Source: Nephthysia sp036513515 (GTDB lineage Bacteria; Chloroflexota; Dormibacteria; Dormibacterales; Dormibacteraceae). From it: DNA of 21,385 bases. The translations under genes and the position numbers were made by a program. The notes under the pieces are model-generated. The model did not search any database. It was not told where the DNA came from and saw nothing but the letters and a program-made list of their open reading frames with translations. Shown here piece by piece: positions 1 through 7,630 of this stretch (positions are counted from its first letter, which is position 1; the number at the start of each line of letters is the position of its first letter). Where the stretch lies: the NCBI GenBank assembly GCA_036513515.1, contig DATBYW010000369.1, forward strand, positions 1 through 21,385, given 5' to 3'.

Positions 1-511
1 ACCGCGGCTGCTGGCACGTAGTTAGCCGGGGCTTTCTTGGAGGGTACCGTCCATTCTCTTCCCCTCCGACAGTGGTTTACATCCCGAGAGACTTCATCCC
101 ACACGCGGCGTCGCTCCGTCAGGCTTTCGCCCATTGCGGAATATTCCCCGCTGCTGCCTCCCGTAGGAGTCGGGGCCGTGTCTCAGTCCCCGTGTGGCTG
201 GTCGTCCTCTCAGACCAGCTACCCGTCAAAGCCTCGGTAGGCCGTTACCCCACCGACAAGCTGATAGGCCGCGGGCCCACCCCATCGCGCATTGCTGCTT
301 TCTTCGCCAGAGATGCCTCCAGCGATCACATGCGGTATTAGCACCGGTTTCCCGGTGTTATCCCCCACGATGGGAAAGGTTGCCCACGTGTTACTCACCC
401 GTTCGCCGCTAGGAACTTCCCTCTCTTGCGAAAGGAAAGCCCTCGCTCGACTTGCATGCGTTAGGCACGCCGCCAGCGTTAACCCTGAGCCAGGATCAAA
501 CTCTCCGTTTG
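1..511 (-). rRNA. 16S ribosomal RNA, 5' portion (partial)
   Basis: Read on the minus strand, this begins near 511 and runs off the window at position 1. Universal 16S landmarks are visible: the 27F region (AGAGTTTGATCCTGGCTCAG, 485-504), the 338/357 region (ACTCCTACGGGAGGCAGCAG, about 154-173) and the 515/530 loop (GTGCCAGCAGCCGCGG) at the window edge. This corresponds to about E. coli positions 1-531, so roughly the first third of the gene is present. The mature 5' end is estimated by counting back from A8 at 504, so it could shift by a few bases. Small-subunit component of the ribosome; the rest of the rrn operon should lie outside the window. Confidence 0.98.
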
Positions 512-535
512 ATCAGTCTCAAACTCTCTGTTTGA
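496..535 (-). repeat. Tandem duplicate of the 16S 5'-end hairpin
   Basis: Two 17-nt units, 496-512 and 519-535, repeat with a 23-nt period and differ at one base. Each reads TCAAAC-5nt-GTTTGA on the minus strand, so each can fold into a 6-bp hairpin. The unit at 496-512 spans the mature 16S 5' end; the other lies in the leader just upstream. The duplication is directly visible; its role is unknown. Confidence 0.85.
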
Positions 536-717
536 TAGCAAGGACCCTAGGGCATTCAGCCCTGAGTCTTGTCGACTCTAAGAGTCTTTCCCACTCTTCA
601 GTTGTCAAGGTGCTGAACCCGCCGTCCACCACCCTCGGTCCTCAACAGCCCAACGTACCAGAGGTATCTCGGGCTCCCTTGCCGAGGGCGCGCAAAGCCT
701 TTTGGCGGAAGGCGCAC
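512..717 (-). promoter_or_regulatory. rrn leader with boxA-like segment and overlapping hairpins
   Basis: Untranslated leader between the predicted rrn promoter and 16S. At 592-612 the minus strand reads CACCTTGACAACTGAAGAG, resembling the conserved pre-16S leader/antitermination segment of Gram-positive rrn operons. Downstream are inverted repeats: 574-579 with 581-586, 564-568 with 574-578 (these two share an arm and exclude each other), and 549-553 with 559-563 within a longer imperfect stem. These probably serve antitermination or pre-16S processing. No coding frame is convincing. Confidence 0.55.
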
Positions 718-722
718 ACGCG

Positions 723-751
723 ATTGTAACGTTCTTCTCGCAGGGACGCAA
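723..751 (-). promoter_or_regulatory. Predicted rrn promoter
   Basis: On the minus strand a -35 hexamer TTGCGT (746-751) and a -10 hexamer TACAAT (723-728) are separated by exactly 17 bp, which fits a housekeeping sigma-factor promoter. Transcription would start near 716, about 205 nt upstream of 16S. The -35 hexamer forms the whole loop of a perfect 7-bp inverted repeat (739-745 and 752-758). Prediction from sequence only. Confidence 0.5.
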
Positions 752-759
752 CCCTGCGC

Positions 760-916
760 CTTGTATTGGTACCCCGCCGGGGGAACCTTCAAACCCTCTG
801 ACCGACTCCGGCCGCTGCCGGCGCCCCAGGGGGTTCATGAAGGATACCCGGATCGAGGATCCGGAAAACGACCGATCGGGCCGGCCGCCCCTTCTGCACG
901 TCAGGAGGAGCGGCCC
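760..916 (-). other. recR-rrn intergenic region with inverted repeats
   Basis: Non-coding stretch between the recR stop and the rrn promoter. It contains an imperfect GC-rich inverted repeat at 768-787 and a perfect 7-bp repeat with a 3-nt loop at 848-854/858-864. Either could end the dnaX-ybaB-recR transcript, but neither is followed by a T-run on the minus strand, so neither is a textbook intrinsic terminator. No open frame here looks real. Confidence 0.35.
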
Positions 917-1516
917 TCAGAAGGCCCGGCGGCCGCTCATGGCCCTCGCCAGAGTCAGCTCGTCGGCGTACTCCAGGTCTCCGCCCACGGGCAGACCGTG
1001 CGCCGGACGGGTCACCCGCACCCCGATGGGAGCCAGGACCCGGCTCAGATAGACCGCGGTGGCCTCACCCTCGATGTCCGCGTCCGTGGCGATGATGACC
1101 TCCGCGATGCCGCCCCCGCCCACCCTCTCGAGCAGGGCGGGGACGTGGATGTCCTCCGGGCCGACCCCGTCGATTGGCGAGATGACGCCGTGGAGGACGT
1201 GGTAAAGGCCCTGGTACTCGGCCGTCCGCTCGATGGCAAGCACGTCCAGCGCCGACTCCACCACGCAGACGAGACCGGAATCCCGCCGGCCCGAGGCGCA
1301 GATCCCACAGAGGGGACCTTCGGCGATGTTGAAGCAGCGCTCGCAGTACCCGATCCGCGTCTTGATCTCCACTATCGCCTGGGCCAGCGCGTCCGTCCGC
1401 GTCCGGTCCGAGCGAAGGATGTGGAAGGCCAGGCGCTGGGCCGTCTTGGGTCCGATGCTGGGAAGGCGGGACAGCTCCTGGATGAGCTGCTCGAGCGAGG
1501 GAGGAAGCTGATCCAA
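917..1516 (-). CDS. recR: Recombination mediator RecR
   Basis: 199 aa, the usual RecR length. RecR acts with RecF/RecO to load RecA at single-stranded gaps. Visible parts: N-terminal helix-hairpin-helix (LPSIGPKTAQRLAFH, about 18-32), a zinc finger with Cys58, Cys61, Cys70 and Cys73, and a Toprim domain with the VES motif (Glu87) and DADIEGE (144-151), followed by the conserved HGLPVGG segment. The start is TTG at 1516, giving the typical MxxxPPSLEQLI beginning. A GGAGG lies about 13 nt upstream, rather far, so the exact start is moderately certain. It is the last gene of the dnaX-ybaB-recR operon, 45 bp after ybaB, an order conserved in many bacteria. Confidence 0.97.
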   Translation of the reverse strand: MDQLPPSLEQLIQELSRLPSIGPKTAQRLAFHILRSDRTRTDALAQAIVEIKTRIGYCERCFNIAEGPLCGICASGRRDSGLVCVVESALDVLAIERTAEYQGLYHVLHGVISPIDGVGPEDIHVPALLERVGGGGIAEVIIATDADIEGEATAVYLSRVLAPIGVRVTRPAHGLPVGGDLEYADELTLARAMSGRRAF

Positions 1517-1561
1517 AGCGCTACAAACCCCTCCCCCACGCCGCCTCGGACACCGGCCCGG

Positions 1562-1873
1562 TCAGACCAGCCCGGGCGGCAGGCCGAGGCCGGCGGTGAC
1601 CTCCTGCATCCGGTTGGCGGCCAGCTCGCGGGAGCGCTCCAGGGCCTCGTTGACGGCAGCCACCACGAGGTCCTGCAGCATCTCCAGGTCGCCCGCGACC
1701 TCGGGATCCACCGTGATCGAGAGGATCCGCTGCTGGCCGTTCGCGACGGCCTTGACCGCTCCGCCGCCGGCCGTGGCTTCGAGCTCCTCGTTCTCGAGCT
1801 CGGCCTGCACCTTGGCCATCCGGCTCTGCATCTTCTGCACCTGCTGCATCATCTTCATCGGGTTCTGCATCAC
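1562..1873 (-). CDS. YbaB/EbfC nucleoid-associated protein
   Basis: 103 aa, typical for the family (YaaK in B. subtilis, EbfC in Borrelia). Family members are small dimeric DNA-binding, nucleoid-associated proteins. The N terminus is a Met/Gln/Lys-rich helix (MMQQVQKMQSRMAKVQAEL) followed by the beta-strand core with G-G-G-x-V-K-A and a C-terminal helix. The start is either GTG at 1873, whose GTGA overlaps the dnaX TGA, or the adjacent ATG at 1870; both give a family-like N terminus. It sits between dnaX and recR, its usual place, and is probably translationally coupled to dnaX. Confidence 0.95.
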   Translation of the reverse strand: MMQNPMKMMQQVQKMQSRMAKVQAELENEELEATAGGGAVKAVANGQQRILSITVDPEVAGDLEMLQDLVVAAVNEALERSRELAANRMQEVTAGLGLPPGLV

Positions 1874-3495
1874 TCGAGCTCCTTCAAGGGGCGTACGCGG
1901 ACCACCCTCCCTTCCAGCTTCCTCTCGGCCGCCTTGATCAGTGGATCTTCCTCGGGGGCCAGCGGTCTCGGCGCAGGCGTGGCCACGGCGGTGGTGGACG
2001 CCGGCTCCTGCAGGCGCAGTTCCAGGCTCGCCGAGTCCCCGAGCCAGGCTTTCACCTGCGGGACCACCTGAGCCTCGGATTCCTGGGCCATCTTGTGATG
2101 GAACCCGTAGGGGAAGAAGAGCAGCAGCCGGTCGCCGTCGACCTGCGGCCGAGCCTCGCGGAAGTAGGCTCGCGTCTTGGGCGGCATCTTCTCCAGGATC
2201 CGCTGCCAGCCCGCCGTCAGGTCGGCCGGCGCGCCGGCCGGTTCCGGCGCGGCGATTGGGGGCGCGGCCACGGCGGCCACAACGGGCAGGTCATCAGGCC
2301 GGCCCGAATCTTCGGGCACGGACGGCGGCGTGGTCGGGGTGTCGGCGGCTGCCGGAGCCTCCGTCGGGACTCCAGCCGGCGTCGAGACCGGGGCCACGCC
2401 CGCGACGTGGGCGCTCATCGCAGGGGCGGGCGTCGGGTATGCGGCCTCAGCCGTTGGCGCCGTCACAACCGCCAGCCGGACCAGCGTGGCCTCCACCAGG
2501 AACCTTGGCTCGGCGTGCCGGCGGACCTCTCCGTCCAGGTGAAGAAGGGCCTCCAGAGTCTGGGAGAGGCGCTCTCGCCGGGCGACGTCTCGGTCCTCGA
2601 TGGCCTTGATCAGCAGGTCCCGGCAGCGTTCCATCAATCCCCGGACGACCTGGCGGAGCTCGCCTCCTGCCTCGTAGATGCGACCCAGGCCCTCCAGGGC
2701 CTCCACCGGGCGGCCCGTCAGGACCAGCTCGAACAGGTGCTCCAGCTCGTATGGATCGGCGATGCCGAGCAGCTCACGGGCGCCCGCAAGGGTGATGGGC
2801 CCCTGGGCCAGCGGCACCAGCTGGTCGAGCAGCCCGATGGCGTCGCGCATCGAGCCCTGTGCCACCCGGCCCAGGAGTCGGAGGGCGTCCTCGTCGACCT
2901 CGATCTCCTCGCGGGTCGCTATGTGGCGAAGGCGAGAGGTGATCTGCTCCTCGCTGTGCCGCCTGAAGACGAACTGCTGGCAGCGGCCGAGCACGGTCAG
3001 CGGCACCTTGTTCGCCTCGGTCGTGCAGAGGATGAAGACGACGTGCTCCGGAGGCTCCTCGAGCGTCTTCAAGAGAGCGTTGAACGCCTCCGTGGTCAGC
3101 ATGTGCGCCTCGTCGATGATGTAGACCTTCCGGCGCCCAAGGGCAGGCGCCAGGTTCACCTTCTCCCGGAGGTCGCGGATCTCGTCGATCCCCCGGTTGG
3201 AGGCGGCGTCGATCTCGATCAGGTCCAGCGCCGAACCGCCCTGCACCTGGAGACAGGAATCGCACTGGTTGCAGGGCTCCGCCTGGCCCGCCGGCCGCTG
3301 CAGGCAGTTGACGGCTTTGGCTAGGAGGCGGGCGGTGGAGGTCTTGCCCGTCCCCCGGGTGCCCGAGAAGATGTAGGCGTGGGCGACGTGGTCGGTCGCT
3401 ATGGCGCCCTGGAGCGCACGCGACGTCGCCTCCTGACCGACCAGGTCGGCGAAGGTCTGCGATCGATACTTCCGGTAGAGGGTCTGGTAACTCAA
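1870..3495 (-). CDS. dnaX: DNA polymerase III subunit gamma/tau
   Basis: 541 aa clamp-loader ATPase. The AAA+ module shows Walker A GTRGTGKT (45-52), a zinc-binding group Cys64/75/78/81, Walker B with DEAH (128-131), and the arginine finger in a GRC context instead of the usual SRC. Sensor 2 (GSMRDAIGLLDQ) follows. Next come the oligomerisation domain (to about 340), a Pro/Ala-rich linker (about 340-425) and a small C-terminal domain (LTAGWQRILEKMPP onward) resembling tau-tail domains. Its length lies between classic gamma and tau. The start is TTG at 3495 with only a weak SD (AGGT). The start is 19 nt from the predicted 3' end of the SRP RNA, as in the B. subtilis scr-dnaX arrangement. Confidence 0.97.
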   Translation of the reverse strand: MSYQTLYRKYRSQTFADLVGQEATSRALQGAIATDHVAHAYIFSGTRGTGKTSTARLLAKAVNCLQRPAGQAEPCNQCDSCLQVQGGSALDLIEIDAASNRGIDEIRDLREKVNLAPALGRRKVYIIDEAHMLTTEAFNALLKTLEEPPEHVVFILCTTEANKVPLTVLGRCQQFVFRRHSEEQITSRLRHIATREEIEVDEDALRLLGRVAQGSMRDAIGLLDQLVPLAQGPITLAGARELLGIADPYELEHLFELVLTGRPVEALEGLGRIYEAGGELRQVVRGLMERCRDLLIKAIEDRDVARRERLSQTLEALLHLDGEVRRHAEPRFLVEATLVRLAVVTAPTAEAAYPTPAPAMSAHVAGVAPVSTPAGVPTEAPAAADTPTTPPSVPEDSGRPDDLPVVAAVAAPPIAAPEPAGAPADLTAGWQRILEKMPPKTRAYFREARPQVDGDRLLLFFPYGFHHKMAQESEAQVVPQVKAWLGDSASLELRLQEPASTTAVATPAPRPLAPEEDPLIKAAERKLEGRVVRVRPLKELE

Positions 3496-3514
3496 GCGAC
3501 CTGGTATTCAGTAG

Positions 3515-3786
3515 GTGACCGCGCACCCCGCGTCGACCACAGCGCTCCCAGCGGCACCCGGGCTTCCAGCTCCGGCCAGAATTGCTGCGGCACCCCCAGG
3601 TTGCCTCCTTACCGCTGCTTCCTTCCGGACCTGACGGGGTTCGAAGACCCGGGCTGCGCAGGTCCCGACCTTCAACGCTTTCCACCCCGGCCCGTTCTGA
3701 CAGGCTGGGCCTCGGCGGGGAATTCGACCCGGCTGTGGCGGATTGCCGGTGCAGGGAACCGCCAGCTCCCCGTCTAGCGCGGCCAC
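3515..3786 (-). ncRNA. ffs: Signal recognition particle RNA, large type with Alu domain
   Basis: About 272 nt, close to the 271 nt of B. subtilis scRNA. The terminal stem is visible: GTGGCCGCGC at the 5' end (3777-3786) pairs with GCGCGGTCAC at the 3' end (3515-3524). The 5' part has Alu-domain features (GCTAGACGGGGAG, then GCAATCCGCC and GAGGCCC). The S domain holds the universal helix 8: GTCAGGTCCGGAAGGAAGC with a GGAA tetraloop and the following AGCGGTAAGG side. It scaffolds Ffh for co-translational membrane targeting. The ends are set by the stem and are good to a few bases. No terminator separates it from dnaX. Confidence 0.95.
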
Positions 3787-3820
3787 AGCAAAGTCTACCC
3801 GCGCAGGGCTCCCGCCGAAC
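3787..3820 (-). promoter_or_regulatory. Predicted SRP RNA promoter
   Basis: The minus strand carries a -10-like TAGACT (3792-3797), placed to start transcription at the predicted RNA 5' end at 3786. The -35 region (about 3815-3820, GTTCGG) is a poor match. The hexamer overlaps the TAG stop codon of the upstream phosphatidyltransferase gene, so the two transcription units abut. Weak prediction. Confidence 0.35.
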
Positions 3821-4493
3821 CCGTGATCGCCCGCCGGTTGACCCAGACCAGGTTTCCGAACGTGGCCAGCGCCGCCAGCGGGATCAGCACCTCGGAGACG
3901 GTGAGGAGAAGGCTCGTGTCCCGTCCGACGGCGCGGAGCAGCGCCACGCCGCCCAGGAGGACGGCGATCACCATGGTCGACGCCTGGCCCAGGGGGGTGT
4001 GCCGGAGCCTGGGGCGGCGTCCGCCAACCAGCAGCAGGCCACCGGCCAGCGCGGGCAGCAGATAGCGGAGCACAACGACGGCGGCCAGCCAGCCGGGATA
4101 GGCAGTGCCGGCGGCCAGCCCCAGCGCCACCGCCCCGAAGAACAGGCCGTCCACCACCGGATCCAGGGCACCGCCGAGAGGGCTGGCGTCCTCGAACCAG
4201 CGCGCGACGGCCCCGTCCAGCAGGTCGGAGAGCCCAGCCAGGGCAACCACCCCGGCCAGCAGCCCGAAAGTGACCGGCGAGAGGGCGAAGACGAACCCGA
4301 AACCGGCGCTGTGCGCCCGTACCAACGTCACCTGGTTAGCCCAGCCGGGCAGGAAGCAGCCGAAGGCGGCCGCCGCCAGCAGCCAGCAGACCAGCCAGAC
4401 CACGCCTGGAGGCCGGGTCAGGAGGATGCAGGCGGCGTCAGCGGCCAGGAGGAAGCCGGCCGCGATGGCGCCGGACCCGGTGGGCCGCCTCAA
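3795..4493 (-). CDS. CDP-alcohol phosphatidyltransferase family membrane protein
   Basis: 232 aa with several transmembrane segments. The family signature D-x2-D-G-x2-A-R-x8-G-x3-D-x3-D is complete: D90, D93, G94, A97, R98, G107, D111 and D115. Family members transfer a phosphatidyl group from CDP-diacylglycerol to an alcohol (glycerol phosphate, inositol and others) in phospholipid synthesis. The usual N-terminal N-x-x-T-x-x-R segment appears at 53-59 (NQVTLVR), preceded by about 50 extra hydrophobic residues, so the N terminus is longer than in typical PgsA. Substrate cannot be assigned. Start is TTG at 4493; the frame upstream is closed by a stop at 4536-4538 and no other canonical start precedes it. 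It lies 42 bp after nuoN and is probably the last gene of that operon. Confidence 0.85.
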   Translation of the reverse strand: MRRPTGSGAIAAGFLLAADAACILLTRPPGVVWLVCWLLAAAAFGCFLPGWANQVTLVRAHSAGFGFVFALSPVTFGLLAGVVALAGLSDLLDGAVARWFEDASPLGGALDPVVDGLFFGAVALGLAAGTAYPGWLAAVVVLRYLLPALAGGLLLVGGRRPRLRHTPLGQASTMVIAVLLGGVALLRAVGRDTSLLLTVSEVLIPLAALATFGNLVWVNRRAITGSAGALRG

Positions 4494-4535
4494 GGGACTG
4501 TGATGGCGGGCAGAGCAGCCGTCCGCCCGCTCACC

Positions 4536-5927
4536 TCAGCGCAGGCCCAGCGCCGCCGCGCCCTGTACCGCCAGGTCGTGAATCGGGTTGGCGAAGAAGC
4601 CGTAGGCGAGGACCAGCACGGCCGGCACCAAAGGGCCCGGTGCCCAGACAGCCGGCCGCCGCGACCCCCGCTGGCCGCGGATCTCCTCCGGCCCCGGCTC
4701 CAGGTACATGAGCCAGAGCGCTCGCACGACTCCGGCGGCGCCGAGCAGCCAGCCCAGCAGCCCGCAGGCCAGCACCCAGCCCAGACCGGCGCGCAGGAGC
4801 TCGGCGGCGACGGTGAACTCACCGAAGAAGCCTGCCAGGGGTGGCACCCCGGCCAGCGAGAGCAGCACCAACCCCAGCCCCACCGCCCGCGCCGGCTCGC
4901 GCCGGCCCAGGCCGGCGACACCGGCCGGCTCCGAATCGGCCGCTCCGGAGAGGAGCGGGCCGGCCGTAGCGGCGAGCACGAGCGGCACCAGCAGGAAGAG
5001 CGCGGCCGCCGCGCCGCGGCGGTCGTGAGTGGCCAGCCCGGCCGCCACCCAGCCGACCTGCTGCACCGTCAACCAGGCGATCAGGGTGCGCGGCGCGCTG
5101 ACCGCGGTGGCGCGCAGACCGCCGACCACCATGGCCAGGGTGGCCAGCCCGCCCAGCCACAGGGACCAGGCCGGGCTGGTTCCGTAGAGGGCGCTCAGCA
5201 GCTTGGCCAGGGCGAGGGCGGCGGCGCCGGCGACCAGCCCGTGCAGGACCCCGGAGCCCACCGGCGTGAGACTTATCCCCCTCTCCAGCGTGGGAGCCGC
5301 GAAGGGCGTCAGTCCCAAGCGAACTGCCAGGCCGCTGAGCGTGAGAAGCGAGATGAGAGCCAGGGGCAGCGTCAGCTGTTCGCTGACCAGCGTCTGGCGG
5401 AGGCCGGAGAGGGTCGAGGCGCCCGTTACGGCATAGAGGTAGGCGAAGCCGATGGTGATCAGGGCCGACGCCAGCACCGAGACCCTGAGCAGCCTCAGCC
5501 CGGCGCCGGTCGCCAGGATCCCGGCCACCGCCACGCCGCTGATGCCCGCCAGCTCGACGCCTGCCCAGAGGGCCACCAGATTGGTGGCGGAGGCGACCAC
5601 CATCCCGCCGAACGCCGCCAGGAAGCCCAGGGGCAGCACTTCGTGCAGGCTCTCCGAGTCCCAGTCGCCGGTCGCGATGAGCGCGGCCAGGCCGACCAGC
5701 ATGGCGGCCTTGGCAAAGACCGAGAAGCGGTCTTGCTGCCAGCCGCCCCCGAACAGGGTGCCGATCTGGCCGCCCAGCCAGAGTTCGAGACCCAGGGCCA
5801 CCAGGGTGGCCACCAGGGCCCCCGAGGCAAGCCAGCGACCGGCGACAACGCCCAGCCGGTGCGCGACGAAGAGGCCGACCGCGGCGCCGGCGACGAGCAG
5901 TTCGGGGACCAGGACCGTCGTCTTCAC
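4536..5927 (-). CDS. nuoN: NuoN-like complex I antiporter-type membrane subunit
   Basis: 463 aa, nearly all hydrophobic, about 13-14 membrane segments, of the Proton_antipo_M type. In complex I, NuoN is an antiporter-like proton channel of the membrane arm. Conserved pieces include WAGVELAGIS (121-130), where Glu125 matches the TM5 glutamate (E. coli Glu133), and the SLAGVPPLAGFFGEF segment. The TM7 lysine (E. coli K217) is Arg203 in AVRLGLTPF, the following H-x-W-x-PD motif is lost, and the lysine of the GF-x-GKF motif is Glu. Starts at GTG 5927, overlapping the nuoM stop as GTGA. It is the best conserved channel subunit of the cluster. Confidence 0.85.
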   Translation of the reverse strand: MKTTVLVPELLVAGAAVGLFVAHRLGVVAGRWLASGALVATLVALGLELWLGGQIGTLFGGGWQQDRFSVFAKAAMLVGLAALIATGDWDSESLHEVLPLGFLAAFGGMVVASATNLVALWAGVELAGISGVAVAGILATGAGLRLLRVSVLASALITIGFAYLYAVTGASTLSGLRQTLVSEQLTLPLALISLLTLSGLAVRLGLTPFAAPTLERGISLTPVGSGVLHGLVAGAAALALAKLLSALYGTSPAWSLWLGGLATLAMVVGGLRATAVSAPRTLIAWLTVQQVGWVAAGLATHDRRGAAAALFLLVPLVLAATAGPLLSGAADSEPAGVAGLGRREPARAVGLGLVLLSLAGVPPLAGFFGEFTVAAELLRAGLGWVLACGLLGWLLGAAGVVRALWLMYLEPGPEEIRGQRGSRRPAVWAPGPLVPAVLVLAYGFFANPIHDLAVQGAAALGLR

Positions 5928-7630
5928 GGGCCGGCCGAGGGGCTGGTGGGCGTCCCCGGACCCGTTCCCGGCGAGGGCGAGGCTGAGGGTGAGGACCCGG
6001 GAGCCGAGGGGCTGGGAACCGCGTAGGGCGAAGAGAGATCGGGAGTCGAGGTGTTGACCACGTTCACCAGGCCGGGGTCGAAGAGGGGGACGCCGAACAG
6101 CTTTGGCCCTCCCGGGACCAGACCGACCCAGAGCAGCGTGCCGACCAGGATTCCCAGGAACCAGGCCTGCGGCAGAGTCGCGTCGCCCGGGTTCGGCGCA
6201 TCCGGGTTGGGCGCGCCGAAAAGCACCCGGTGCAGCATCCAGGCCACCACCCCGGCGTCCGCCACCAGGCCGAGTGCCAGCAGGAGGGCCGCTGGCCCCT
6301 GGGTCCGGAAGGAGCCCAGGAAGATCATGAGGCCAGCCGGGAAGGTCGCCAGGAAGGGCACGCAGAGCACTGCCAGGCAGCCCGCGACGAGCAGCCAGGC
6401 CAGTTTGGGTGCGCGCCCGGCCAGGCCCGCGGCGGTGGCCAGGCTCCGAGTCTGCGCCCGCTCCGCGAGTGCCGCGGTGGCTCCCACCACGAGCGCGGCC
6501 GCCAGGCCGCCGGTGAAGAGAGAGAGAACCGCACCCTCCAGCGACAGCGGGCTCAGCCCGGCCACTCCCAGCGCCGTCACGGCGCCGGGGATGAGCGCCA
6601 GGTAGGCGCCCAGCCTTCTCAGGTCGCGGCTTCGAAGGGCCGCCAGGGCGGCGTAACCGACAGTGAGGACGGCCAGGCCGGAGAGGATCGGCGCCAGAGT
6701 GCGAGAGGCATCGTGCTCGCCGGCCGCCATCACCCTGATCAGCAGGTAGCCCCCCAGCCGCGAGGCGACGCCCGCCGTCAGCAGCGCGACTCCGGTGGGG
6801 GCCTCCGACCAGACAGCGCGAGCCCAGCCGTGGAGCGGCACCAGCGGCAGCCGGCTGATGCCGGCGACCAGCAGCAAGGCCGCGATCACGACCTGGAGCC
6901 GGCCCGTGGGCGTGGCATGGGTGAGTGTGTCGATGGCGAAGTCCGAGCCTCCGGCCGCCTGGTACAGGAGCAGGCCGGCGGTCAGCAGCGCGGCAGAGCT
7001 CAGCCCCCAGTACCCGAGCAGGCGCCAGGCTGCGCCCGCCGCCCGCGGCCGCTCCCCCCAGCCGGCGACCAGCAGCGCCAGCGGCACCGCCACGGCAGAC
7101 CAGAAGAGAAGCAGGACGAAGAAGTCGCGGGCGGCGATGGTGCCGTTGACGGCGGCCTCCGCCAGGAGCAGCAGGACGAAGTAGGAGCGGGGCCGTTCCC
7201 GGACCTCCCAGGAGGCGATGACGGCACAGAGCCCGACCAGGGCGCTGAGGAGCAGCATGGAGATCCCGATGCCGTCCACGCCGAGGTGGTAGCTGACCCC
7301 GATCGAGGGCAGCCAGGGGAGGTTCTCTTCGAACTGGACACCCGTCGTGAAGACCTGGAACTGCTGGTACGCGATCAGTGTCAGAGCCAGCACCGACGCG
7401 CTGGTCCAGAACGCAATTCCTAGGAACCAGCGCTCGTAGCGGCCGCGGGGGTTGGGGACCAGCGCGATGACAACCGCCATCACAGCGGGTCCCCAGACCA
7501 GGAGGCTGAGCAGGAAGCTGAATCCGATGACGTTGGCCCCGAAGGTGGCCGGCGTCGCGCTCGGCGAGGGCGATGGGTTGACCACCGCCGCCCACAGGGG
7601 AGTGGCTACCAGAAGATTGGCGCCCGTCAC
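5924..7630 (-). CDS. nuoM: NuoM-like complex I membrane subunit, divergent
   Basis: 568 aa. The NuoM fold is recognisable from HLGVDGIGISMLLLSALVG (115-133) and LPLVPLHGW (261-269). Key positions differ: the TM5 glutamate of the FWE motif is Ser178 (FWSAVAVP), the TM7 lysine is Arg260 (ISRLPLVPLHGW), the PDAH motif after it is absent, and the second lysine is Arg291. The late F-x-GEF glutamate is also missing (TFPAGLMIF). There is an N-terminal extension of about 30 residues with a Pro/Ser linker (VNPSPSPSATP) and a C-terminal Ser/Pro/Gly tail of about 40 residues. Start GTG at 7630 overlaps the nuoL TGA. Proton pumping by the usual route looks unlikely. Confidence 0.82.
   Translation of the reverse strand: MTGANLLVATPLWAAVVNPSPSPSATPATFGANVIGFSFLLSLLVWGPAVMAVVIALVPNPRGRYERWFLGIAFWTSASVLALTLIAYQQFQVFTTGVQFEENLPWLPSIGVSYHLGVDGIGISMLLLSALVGLCAVIASWEVRERPRSYFVLLLLAEAAVNGTIAARDFFVLLLFWSAVAVPLALLVAGWGERPRAAGAAWRLLGYWGLSSAALLTAGLLLYQAAGGSDFAIDTLTHATPTGRLQVVIAALLLVAGISRLPLVPLHGWARAVWSEAPTGVALLTAGVASRLGGYLLIRVMAAGEHDASRTLAPILSGLAVLTVGYAALAALRSRDLRRLGAYLALIPGAVTALGVAGLSPLSLEGAVLSLFTGGLAAALVVGATAALAERAQTRSLATAAGLAGRAPKLAWLLVAGCLAVLCVPFLATFPAGLMIFLGSFRTQGPAALLLALGLVADAGVVAWMLHRVLFGAPNPDAPNPGDATLPQAWFLGILVGTLLWVGLVPGGPKLFGVPLFDPGLVNVVNTSTPDLSSPYAVPSPSAPGSSPSASPSPGTGPGTPTSPSAGP

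Noticed and set aside
848..864. Intrinsic terminator after recR
   Set aside because: The 7-bp inverted repeat is perfect but no T-run follows on the minus strand, so it is reported only as part of the intergenic region.
761..2071. Plus-strand open frame of 436 codons
   Set aside because: Opposite recR, ybaB and dnaX, all securely identified; no motifs or ribosome binding site.
1870..3495. Programmed frameshift in dnaX giving a short gamma form
   Set aside because: No A-rich slippery heptamer of the E. coli type is seen in the GC-rich dnaX sequence.
3582..6026. Plus-strand open frame of 814 codons
   Set aside because: It is antisense to the phosphatidyltransferase, nuoN and SRP RNA genes, and its product is a low-complexity Arg/Gln/Gly/Pro/Ala string typical of high-GC shadow frames.
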